A stretch of 64,000 bases of DNA from Brachyhypopomus gauderio. Lineage: Eukaryota > Chordata > Actinopteri > Gymnotiformes > Hypopomidae. The first letter of the stretch is position 1. Each line of letters starts with the position of its first letter. Position numbers and translations under genes: made by a program. Below, piece after piece: positions 34,150 through 44,100 of this stretch. Under the pieces are notes generated by a model. That model saw only the letters and a list, made by a program, of their open reading frames with translations. It ran no database searches and was not told the origin of the DNA. The DNA is taken from positions 8,306,778-8,370,777 of the forward strand of contig NC_135212.1 of assembly GCF_052324685.1 (NCBI RefSeq), read 5' to 3'.

Positions 34150-35433
34150 ATGCCGGGATACGCTCCCCGGGCAAAGAAGGGAAAGAAGAAAAGCAAGCGT
34201 CGCCATTCATCTCACCCTGCATATGCCCGAGAGGAGTTGCTGGTGGAAGGGACCTTCCCCCCGGCAGACCTGGAGGAGACTGGGCCGTTCTATGTGAGCA
34301 CAGCTGCGTGGACATTTGCCCCCCCCGAGGTTGAGTTTGGGAGCGAGGAGTCCGAGGAGGAGGAGAGTCCTCTTCCTTCCGAAGATTCCGAGGAGGAGAC
34401 GGAGAGAGGTGCCAGCTCTGCTCCGTTCAAGCACTCCGCTCCCCTCGTGACCGAGGAAGCCAGCCCTCTGCCCTCTGTAAGTGCCGAATCAGGCACGCAC
34501 TACGGAGAGAGCGAGGGTGAAGACGTCAGTCCCCCTCCCTCCGTTTACTCGGCGCCCACCGTGTATTACGGAGGAGAGGATCCAGACGTCAGTCCCCCTC
34601 CCTCCGTTTACTCGGCGCCCACCGTGTATTACGGAGGAGAGGATCCAGACATCAGTCCTCCCCCGTCCGTCTACTCGGAGTCCACCAGAGAGGACAGCGA
34701 GGGAGAACAAGACGTCAGCCCTCCGCCGTCCGTGTGTGCGCCACTCGCCGAATCCAACAGCGAGGGCGAGGAGGTGTCTAGCTCTTCCTCCTCTGTGCGG
34801 TCAGAAATGACCGTGCGTACAGAGAAGGGGAGGAGACCGGAGGGCGAGGCGCGTTCGGGCTCTGAGGCGAGCTGGATGGACTGCTCGCCTTACGTCTCCG
34901 TGGAAGAGGCGATGTCAAGGAGCCCAGGAGCCTCGGAGGAGGAGGAGCGGATGGAGACGTCAGAGGGCGAAGAGATGCTACCCCGGCGAGCGCAAGAGAC
35001 CCGAGGCCCGGGGGTGTGTTTCGGGTTGCCCCCCGAGGCACCTCGTACCCCGGCCAATGAGCGGCGTCAGGCAAAACCCCCGCCAGCGCCCAGGAAGAAG
35101 CCTGAAGCGCCCAAAGCCAAGCCAGCGGGTGCGCGGTTGCCTGGAGCGCCAAGCAGCGCTGCGCGCGCGGGAGGACCGGTCCTGCAGAAGGAAGGGACCC
35201 CGCCTCTGGTTCCGCCTGCAGCCCTGGGAGGGTTCGCGCCGCTGGCCGCGCTCTTGCAAGCGGGGAGCGCGATCTCCTGGCTGCCCATGCCTGTGTGTTT
35301 GTCAGTCCCCTTGTTTATCCCTAATTTCCTTTTCCCTCTTGTGCCCCTTGTGTTTCATGTTCCTGTATGTGTGTTCGTCCACGTGCCCGTGTTTAATGTA
35401 CTTTCCCCTGTCTTCCCAGGGAGGGTGTTCTAG
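34150..35433 (+). CDS. ORF protein of LTR element copy 3 (427 aa, unknown function, intact)
   Basis: The ATG at 34150 starts MPGYAPRAKKGKKKSKRRHS, as in copies 1 and 2. Residues 1-25 are basic. About 30-250 are acidic and Ser/Pro-rich, with near-perfect tandem units of the type VSPPPSVYSAPTVYYGGEDP (34525-34710). A basic Pro/Ala stretch follows (RKKPEAPKAKPAGARLPGAP). The last 55 residues are hydrophobic, with two possible membrane-spanning segments (CLSVPLFIPNFLFPLVPLVF and VPVCVFVHVPVFNVLSPVF). Tail and head are conserved with copy 1 while the acidic middle varies in repeat number. No pol or zinc-knuckle motif is present. The protein could be a structural or packaging factor, but I recognise no family. 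Confidence 0.78.
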   Translation: MPGYAPRAKKGKKKSKRRHSSHPAYAREELLVEGTFPPADLEETGPFYVSTAAWTFAPPEVEFGSEESEEEESPLPSEDSEEETERGASSAPFKHSAPLVTEEASPLPSVSAESGTHYGESEGEDVSPPPSVYSAPTVYYGGEDPDVSPPPSVYSAPTVYYGGEDPDISPPPSVYSESTREDSEGEQDVSPPPSVCAPLAESNSEGEEVSSSSSSVRSEMTVRTEKGRRPEGEARSGSEASWMDCSPYVSVEEAMSRSPGASEEEERMETSEGEEMLPRRAQETRGPGVCFGLPPEAPRTPANERRQAKPPPAPRKKPEAPKAKPAGARLPGAPSSAARAGGPVLQKEGTPPLVPPAALGGFAPLAALLQAGSAISWLPMPVCLSVPLFIPNFLFPLVPLVFHVPVCVFVHVPVFNVLSPVFPGRVF

Positions 35434-35581
35434 AGCTGTTCGTGGCGGTTCCCACCATCGGGGGAGACGGCTCTCGGAGGCTCGTGAACCCGGCGGCTCC
35501 GGACCTGCCCGTTGGTGCTGGTTCGGGGCTTTCCAGCTGCGCGGGACGCTCCGGGAGTAGCGAGCCCCTGGTGGAGGGTTC

Positions 35582-35921
35582 TGTCACGGTCACAGCCCCG
35601 GACCCTTCCCTGTGGGCGTGTCATCATGTCGTCTGCGTGCTGTTATGTCCATATTAGTAGTTCCGTGGGTGTGGGTTGTTTGTGAGCGTGTTCGTAGTCT
35701 CACCTGTGCCTTGTCTCGAGATCACGAGGGTCTGTGTTAATCACCTATTTAATGTGCGCTCGCGCAGTGTCTTGTGCTCGTCTATGTCTAAAGTTCCGTG
35801 CCAGTGTGAGTGTGTGTTGTGCTCGCTCTACGCTCGGAGCTTACACGTCTGTTTCGTCCAATAAAACGTTCTCTGTTGCACCTTGCGACGCTCGTCGTGC
35901 CTCCTTCCTACGAGCGTCACA
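35582..35921 (+). repeat. 3' LTR of element copy 3
   Basis: No difference from the 5' LTR was noticed. It is preceded by GGTGGAGGGTTC, the best candidate for a polypurine tract, also present as GGCGGAGGGTTC in copy 1. Confidence 0.93.
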
Positions 35922-36452
35922 GAAGGAATTCAGAAAATCAGGAAGAGGAGAAAAGAAAACACGTTTACATGTCATATGCAGTACGTCTGCTATGTCAATT
36001 ATATGTTAATTATAAATTAATTAATTAAATTATTGCTGTTGTAGCACTTTGTATTTTACTAATCTGTAAAAAAGGAAATGTGAGTGAAGATGTTGTTTAC
36101 CACAAACACACTCTTGTGCTCTTTACTTTAAATGTTTACAAAGGGACGTGTTCACTCCAGCTGCTACTTCTGATAATACTGAATCTCACCCTGATGAGCA
36201 AGATGAATACATAATTCAGTGGCAAAAGAGTGAGTAGAGAAGTCCAGGGGTCTGTCTTCAACCACTTCCTTTAGCCTCGACTCCTGGGGGATCCTTAGCT
36301 GTTCCCAGGTCAGCTGGGAGATGTCATGTGTCCAGTGGATCCTGAGTGCAACTCCCAAGAGCATGTGGAAGAAACTTTAGAAACCAAGACTCAAAAGATA
36401 AAGCTCATCCTTCTTCGGTCTACACTAGACACCACAACTGGAACAATGTACA
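35922..36452. other. Intergenic stretch between the LTR element and a hAT composite
   Basis: No conserved gene. Short frames at 36164-36364 (minus) do not match any family I know. Confidence 0.4.
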
Positions 36453-36725
36453 AGGGTTCCCACGGGTCCTTGAAATCCTTGACAGTTTGTGAATCTGAAA
36501 AAATAAGTTCAGGGCCCTGGAAGGTTTTTGAAAACAGGCATAAAAGACAGCAGTTCTTGAAGGTCCTTGAATATTTTAGGGGGTTTGAAATTTCACATGG
36601 ATGAAGACCGCAGTCAAGGAATAATAGGGCACAGTTGGTAGGAAGTCAATATTTACAAAAGATTGCTATGTAAAAGATTGTCATGTTTAAAATTTCTCAT
36701 CCTTTGTTGAAAAATATGATCTGAT

Positions 36726-37018
36726 TGTCACGTTGTGGGGGGGCCCCCTGCCGGTCGCCCCCGTTTACAGCGGCAGCTGTCCTGTTTTGGTCACGTGTTC
36801 GTCCCTCAGGTGGACGGGACCCGTGATCCGTCTCACCTGAGGGTTGTTTGTTCGTCTATATATGTCTTGTCTTTGTACCAGTTGACTGCTGGTTATTATT
36901 TCCTTCATTTGGAACTATGTCATGGGTTTTTGGTTTGCGCACTTTCAATTAAACCACCCTCTTTCCCTGAGACTTGGTGTGATTGCTTCCTTTTTAGTTG
37001 CTCACCCTGCCCGTCACA
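36726..37018 (+). mobile_element. Solo LTR (family 1) with exact 5-bp target duplication
   Basis: 293 bp with TGTCACG...CGTCACA ends, flanked by CTGAT at 36721-36725 and 37019-37023. TATA-like CTATATATG and an ATTAAA signal read on the plus strand. Same family as 8312-8610, which is in the opposite orientation. Confidence 0.9.
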
Positions 37019-37638
37019 CTGATATGATAGTTGTTATAAAGATTTTAAGAAAGTCTGCAAAGTGATTCCTTTATCATTGATTCAATTAATCAAAATTTAA
37101 TTTTATATTCAGAGTTGACTGTTTCGATGCCCATGTTAAAAGTGAATGACTATAACTTAGTTGACTTCAAGTGTAATAACATATAATAGAGATTCTTTCA
37201 AGAAACATCCTAATACAAATTATAAAACCACAATGGCTTGTCAAATGGCCCATATCTTCTAAAGTAAAAGAGATTCATTTCAAAATAATAAATAAGATAT
37301 ATCCTGTAGCCATGTTTCTTGAAAGAAGACTTAAACTTGATGTAGATTCATGTGCCTTTTGTAAGTCAGAAGATGAATTACAGGAGCATTTGTTTTTTCA
37401 TGTCAATATTCACAAAGTTTTTGCATGGACACTAGAAACTGGTCTAATGTCAAACTTAACATTCTTTTGATGTTGAAACCATTTTATTTTATGCAGAAAA
37501 CTTAAGTTCGGATTTCTCTGATGCCATATTCTGTTTTATGTATGTACAGTATGTGTATATGCATATGTGTATTATTATTATTATTTGTCTACTGTCAATG
37601 TGTCATTATTTTGCCAGCACAAGTTCATTTAAAATTAC

Positions 37639-38634
37639 TAGGGGTGACCTGCGATAGTCGCTGATTCGACTATAGTCGACTATACCCCCTAGTCGACTAT
37701 GAACGTCATAGTCGAATGTACCATTCTAACTGCATGGCGGTACCCAAGGATGCTGCTAAGCATTAGTTGTTACATGAAATGTCTTGTTTTCGTTATATAT
37801 AGCCTTTTGTGAAATAAAATCATCCTAATTTCTGTTAATAAATATTTAAAAATGATGTTTGTGCATTAACAATAGGCATCTTCCTTACTACACATTAATA
37901 AATCACACCCTGCAGTTGCACAATCCAAACGAGCGGAGCTGAACACGCAACACAATACACAGCATCTGCCGAGATTATAACGGCTACTAAAAAACTTTCA
38001 TAGTATTTCAAAGTATTTTGAAAAAGATAAAGATGAATCAAAGAAAGTAAAGTGCAAGTTATGTCATCAACGTCTTTCATTTCGCACGACAACAACCAAC
38101 ATGGCATACCATTTAAAACGCGTAAGGCGAAAAAAAACTTTTTGTTTCGGTCGCGTCGTCTCGTCGCGGTGCGTCTCGCAAGTAAGCCTATAAACATTTT
38201 TTGATGTTGTTTGCTTTTAAACCCCGTTACTTGAACCTTTCCTTATACATTTTTGCTGTTGTGTAGCAATATTTTTATATTTTCAGGCAGGCATATTTTA
38301 TTTAAAATATTTTTGACATTTTGCACAGTGCCTGTCTGACAGTTCGATATTATAACATTAACTGACGGTTAATGTTCTCTAACGTTTCATAAAAAAATAA
38401 ATAAGTAAATAAATAAAAGCTGAATAAAGCCAACCTACCGTGTTTATTCATTTATCTGAGTGTTTTAGGTTTTTTCTTTGAAGAGGAAAAAAGTCCTGAA
38501 TGAGAACGGGATCCCGTTTAAGGTGCTCTAAATAAAAAAAATAAAAATAAACCCGATTCGACTATTAGTCGACTAAAGGGAAAAGCTGACGAATCAGATT
38601 CGACTATGAAAATCCTTAGTTGAATACACCCCTA
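37639..38634 (+). mobile_element. hAT element with residual BED-finger exon
   Basis: The ends are TAGGGGTGACCTGCG (37639) and ...ACACCCCTA (38634), with 8-bp duplications AAAATTAC at 37631-37638 and 38635-38642. TAGTCGACTA palindromes are repeated near both ends. The interior keeps a first transposase exon but not the catalytic part. Confidence 0.9.
37984..38124 (+). pseudogene. hAT transposase fragment, BED-type zinc finger
   Basis: The frame reads YFEKDKDESKKVKCKLCHQR and continues to NMAYHLKR, matching the start of a BED finger (CxxC, then an MxxHLxR helix). It runs into GTAAGG at 38122, which could be a splice donor. The hAT catalytic and dimerisation regions are absent. It is a relic of ZBED-like transposase coding sequence. 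Confidence 0.7.
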
Positions 38635-39072
38635 AAAATTACATTGATTCTACAGGGCCTATGCTGACTTTTACTTTGCAAAAGTTTGGTCATTCTCCTG
38701 TAGAGAAATTTGTGTGTTTGTTCAGCACCGAAAGCTCGTGTTTCCTGTATGTAGTTAACGTATGTGTAGCCACTTTATGTGAATGTCACCTTCTCACAGG
38801 TGCATTGCTAAATTGCCAGTCACATTGAGTGTGAGTGAAGTTTTCGTTGAATCAGCGCTTAATGTCATGCACAGAAAATTTCAGGATGCATGGCTTGAAA
38901 TGACATTCAGTCTTTTGAATTTGCATTGTATTAACATCGTTCTTTGATAACATATTCAGGGGTAACAGTTTGGTAAATGTTGCCAGGTGCATTCCTTGAA
39001 TTTGAGGAAGTTGGTCCTGGAAAATTATTTAAAGGTCTTGAATTTGATGTTAACCAAGGTGTGGAAACCCTG

Positions 39073-41054
39073 AATGTAAATAATTAAAGAAATAATACAA
39101 AAGAGGTAATATGAACAAATAAGGAATGGAGCAAAAAAGAGACACACTTTATGCTCGTATACTGAAGTGCGTAATGGTATGTAAAGTATCCAGGTCTCCA
39201 GGTCCAGCCATGTCAGTAGATAAAAGGATAGAGCCAGAAGGTAATAGAGATATGAAGCCTTCCACGAACATGGCCACTGTGGCCGCTCTCAGACAACAAA
39301 CAAGATAAAAACCAAATGAGGCAGTATCGAAAACAGTAAAACATCTAACAGCAAGCTCCAAACTTCATTTCATATGACCGTGCTTATCTGACTGCACTTT
39401 CAAGCCTTTCATTCATCCCTGCAACCTTAAGTCATGATTTAATGAATTAATTTAATGCAGAGATGTGGCAACTGAGAAAACGAATGAAACTCACAAATGG
39501 TTATGACAATAAACTAAGCATGAACTTCACGAGCACATACTTGAACATTAACCCACAGATACCAAATGAAACAAAAGACAAAGACATACAATAAATGACA
39601 AAAGCAGGAACAGGTGGAAGCCATGACAAAATGATGGGCTACAGAACCACAAGGGCGTGTGCATACAGGATAACAAAAACACGGAAGCAAAACCAAAACA
39701 AAGACTTGAGTGACATAAGAGGCTAAGCCAAACATGACAATAACGTTACACTAATGTTTTCACTATAAATGCAAACACAACACTAACATTTTCAGACTGA
39801 TGTTACACTAACCTCCTTGCACTAATGTTACGCTAAGATCTCAACTTATATGCTCTACTACCAGCTCCACACAACACACTGAATCTCCTGCAGGCTGGCT
39901 AAGCTCAGTTCCTTGCAGAGAAGTAATAGCCAGCTCACCCATCTGTGCTCTCCATTAACAAATCACTTTCTGCTGTACACCTTTATTAGTAGCCCTTTAT
40001 ATTATATAGGGTAGCACAATAAAAAAAAAGATGTTTACAGAATTTCCCACTAATGTTCCTGTAATATTCCTGGACTTCTCAAGGCAGCTCTGACAGAAAT
40101 TATATACAGCATTGATGGCCTGTGGGCTTAAATAGGGAAACAGATGGAGCAGGTAATAGTAAATAGGTGTGTATGGAGATGGAGAGGTGTGTGTCAGTAG
40201 CTGGTAGTGAGGAAGTGGAGTGGTATGAGTGGGTGTGTCTGAGTGTCTGGGTGTAGATGCGTCTCCCCTGAATGCTGGAACCGGGTCATCATGCCAGACC
40301 ATCTCTATTTATGTTTTTCTGTCCCTACAAAATAATATTCAGATGATGACTTATTTTTGTCAGCTGGGAAGCTTTATCGTTCTTCTCTTCGTTCTATTCT
40401 TTTATTTTCTATGTAAATGGTGTTTAGGAAAGTGTTTTCCAAGTAAACTTTATTATCACAAAACATGATTTTGCTCAAATGTTCCATATTATAAAATTTC
40501 CACTTTTCCACATTTTCCAATTTTTCAGGAGCATTTAAAATTCCGAATGGTAATCCTTGCTACAAGTTTTCTGAAACTGCCATGCTAGAAAGCTCCGACT
40601 CAGTCACAATCAGAGATTTTCAAGTCGCAAAATACAAGTGCACGTCAAGTCTTTTGGCTACAGTCCAAGTCAAGTCTCAAATCAATACCAGGACACGCTT
40701 AGGGACAGGAGATGGAAAACAACTTTTATATATGACCTTGTTAGCTCATATGGTCGTACCCTTTATTTTCTGTCTCTTATCTCCATTACCGCTGAGAATA
40801 AAAAAGCTCCCATCTTAAGTTGCCATATTGCCAATTGTGATTTTCACCCCAATTTAAAATTAGTCCACACACACACACCAATGATCACTAGTGTATGTGG
40901 TGCACCCTAGCACCTAAGCAGTTGGGGTTTAAGTACACTTCAGTCATAGCCTTGTGCCTGGAAATCAAATCCACGACTGCGCTACAGTCATTTGAATTAC
41001 GGCCATATTTTGAAAAATTCCGCCATCGAGTGTCGGAACTAAGCTAGCACTCTC
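39073..41054. other. Gene-free stretch upstream of gene B
   Basis: Contains AT-rich sequence, ACTAACATT/TTACACTAA repeats (about 39745-39835) and a repeat with CAAGTCAAGTC motifs (about 40620-40690). None of the short frames looks like a conserved gene. Confidence 0.4.
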
Positions 41055-41066
41055 AGTTTCGATTTA
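41055..41066 (-). promoter_or_regulatory. ISRE-like motif of PARP12-like gene B
   Basis: The complement reads TAAATCGAAACT, one mismatch from GAAANNGAAACT and with the IRF core AANNGAAA. It is 60-71 bp before the start codon. Gene A carries a related CGAAACT motif in a similar place. Confidence 0.5.
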
Positions 41067-41125
41067 ATGAAACCAAGAAACCATTCGGTAGGGAGGTAGG
41101 AAGTTCAACTGTTACATCCTACGCA

Positions 41126-44100
41126 ATGGCGTCAATCGTGTCTAATTTTGTACTTAAAGTTCTTTGTGATAACCAAGGATCTCTGGATTTTAGACAACTC
41201 GACAATATACTGCGACAGAGCATTACAACCGATGATCGAGTGTTGTTGCAAGTTCTCACAGACGAGGCGAAATTCGTGGTGGTGGAAGACGGACAGAGGA
41301 GCGCGGCCGACACGGTGTTCAGCCCTGGAAGTTTGGTCATGGCCAAAACGTCGCTGCGCGTTTGCAAAAACCAAGAGAAATGCCCCAAATGCGAAGACCT
41401 GCACTTGTGTCGGTATTTGGTGTGCGGAAAATGCAGATTCGGGTGAGTTCTCAATACTTACCTTGATCATATTGATGAAGAACGAAAATACACTGGTTGT
41501 TTTGGCTCTGCTTTGATTACAGGAAATGGCTTGTTAAATTAAAGTATAAATGAATTATATAGGATGCGAAATGTTTGACAGGGTATATGTTTTGAATATA
41601 ACATTCTGTACTTTTCTATAACAGGCAGTTTTTCATTTTCATTTTGAATTCGTCACTTTGAGTGACTAAGAAAGTGAAGTATTTTGATTCCCAGGACAGC
41701 TTATTATGCATCACCTAATGTGATTTTGTAATGTATTTGGCTAGATCTAAAACAAATGGGCTTTCAAACGTCTCCTTTCTTCCAACACCACCAATCTTAT
41801 CAGAAATGAAAATGGTTAATGTAAATTGAAAAAAAATAATGAGGTGTCTGAATCATGGTGTCACGTGTCTGAACCTAAATCTGTCCTCTCTGAACTGGGT
41901 GTGCCATCAATAACAACCACAAAATGATTGATTTGTTGCTCTCAAGAAGGGCATTTGCAAAGTATGTTCAAAATATGTTTAATTTTCATTTCATTTCAGT
42001 TTCTTTACTGCTGATGTAAATGGTCTAATCGTGTGGATGCTATGCAAGGATAATGTAAAAAAGTGATACAGATAGTCTTATACTGTGCTTAATATAGAGG
42101 TTGGTAAAATTTGGCAAATAAGAGCATGTAGTTAAATGTATGTGGGAGATATCATGTGTGTGTGCTATAGTGGTGATTGTGTGAGTGGTCAGCACTGGTC
42201 CTGGATATCTACTACCAGTACCCAACACAGTGTAATGTCCTCAAATCTTGGTTAATTTGGTTAATCAAGGCCTTTATCTCATCACTCTTCAGTGCCATAT
42301 GAATATTATATTATGTTCAGATATTCAAGGTGTATTTGAACTAAACTGCTATAGTTACTATATCTCCATTACCATAGTTGGGCATTATCATCATCACCAT
42401 GTTGGGTAATTGTTCATTGTCTGTTTTCCTGGAGTGCTTGTATAAGAAAGTGGCCACGTGGTTAGGTAGTTTTGTGGGTGCTTCAGTTTTGTGGGTGCTT
42501 TGTGGGTGCTCCTCTGACCAGTATTTTGATTTATGTTCATACCTAAGCAGGATTTATTATTTTAGTGGAAGAGTGTCTTGAAGGCAAGCTCCAACTTGGT
42601 ATGGTTCAAAAATATTTTAAAATGATAAATATTGGATCAGTCTACATTGTATAATATTAAAATGTACTATATGTTGCCACAGTGTATAAGCATTGGTAAT
42701 GTTTACTTGTTTATTTTAAATACCCAGTTTTGTATTTGTTCTGAGGCAGTGGTCACTGGATAATCAATTGTAATTAGGAGGATGGTGCATTGTCCTGCAT
42801 GAAGATGATTTTGCTATGCAAGGTACGGTTCTTTTTGTATCATGGAAGAAAATGATGAGCATTGAGCATTTGGGAAAATTACATGGATGTTTAAACACTG
42901 CAGTGTTGAGATGCCATCACTTCATGGGTAACAGTTGTGGCAAATGTAGTCTTTGGTCACTGTCTAAAAAATAAATAAATAAGTCAAATACGTGCAATTA
43001 AACTTTAAGCTCTCGCGGGCCACAGTTGGCCTGTGGGCCTTGAATTTGACACCCCTGCTCTAGAGGATCCTACACCTTTGAGGTTTGCGGGACTCCAGAG
43101 AAATCAGCAGCTTCAAATAACTGTTTGCTGCTTTGTAATATGTTAGCAGCTGCTCTTTATCTGATGAATTCGTCTGGAAGAAACCTTCATTACGCCTTCA
43201 CCTACACAAACCCGTCTGTGCTCTTAATCGGTATAAGCATTGGTAATTTTTACTTGTTTGTTTTAAATACCCAGTTTTGTATTTGTTCTGATGAATTTTA
43301 TTTGGATAATCAGCTGTAATTTATCTGTCCTTGTATGTTTTCTACATTGTAATGTGGTGGCTTGCCAGAGGTTGGAAGCAAACCAGGATAAATGTGAGGG
43401 TTAAACGGAGTAAACGGGTTTTGGAAAGTAGGACCCAACACTGTGCTTATGTGACTAGAAATAAAAGTAACGAAAGATAAACCTGTAGAGAACAGGATTA
43501 GAACTCATGTCACGGTGATAAACCAGCACTTAACTGCTGGACTGAAATGGCGTGAAAAGAAAAGGGACTGCCAGAACTAATGGGGAGCAAGTAGAGAATG
43601 AGACAAAGAGGAAGTAATCCACAAAATAGTTTGGGTGGGAAACAGTGAATAAAAGGACACGAGGGGAAAGACTGTCTCTCAGATACAACGGAAATAAATT
43701 TGCCATCTGAAAGAATAGCCAAAAGGGAACACAGACAGAAGGGGGGGGTGGACTTGTCCTTACAGAAAATACTTACTGTTAAGGGAAAGAAAAGGTACTG
43801 CTTGAGAAGAGGAAAAGACTCAAGATAAGAGGAAGGAGGCCTCAGAGATATACCCAAGAACCTCTACCCAGGTTACCTGCTAGACTCTTTGCAGAACACT
43901 GACAAAGACTCAGCAAGGAGTGCGTGCTTGGGAGTGCCTTTTAAAGGCTACTGAGCAGGTGTAACTCATCAAGTGTGATTGGCCTGTTGGCTCCCTCTGG
44001 TGACCAATGGTGGTCTGGCGCTGGAGCCAACCCTCACATGCATCTAAACATTCTATATTATTTCAATTCCAGGACTAATTGCAAAAGGTCCCATGACTTG

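Larger units (their letters stand above)
33792..35921 (+). mobile_element. Self-primed-type non-autonomous LTR element, copy 3 (complete)
   Basis: Two 340-bp LTRs (33792-34131 and 35582-35921) appear identical by eye. GAAGG target duplications lie at 33787-33791 and 35922-35926. The single ORF is intact. This is the youngest-looking copy and the best reference for the family. It lies in the same orientation as PARP12-like A and directly behind its polyadenylation signal. Confidence 0.94.
36453..39072. mobile_element. Probable composite hAT element holding two later insertions
   Basis: The left end AGGGTTCCCACGGGTCCTTGAAA and the right end GGTGTGGAAACCCTG (39058-39072) are inverted relatives. 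Flanking 8-mers AATGTACA and AATGTAAA agree at seven of eight positions. The body contains the repeated TCCTTGAA/CTTGAATTT motifs of this fish repeat. It was later interrupted by a solo LTR (36726-37018) and a second hAT element (37639-38634). Confidence 0.55.

Noticed and set aside
43353..44040. Possible LTR in intron 1 of gene B (TGTGGTGG...CTCACA)
   Set aside because: Flanking 5-mers do not match and no second copy exists in the window.
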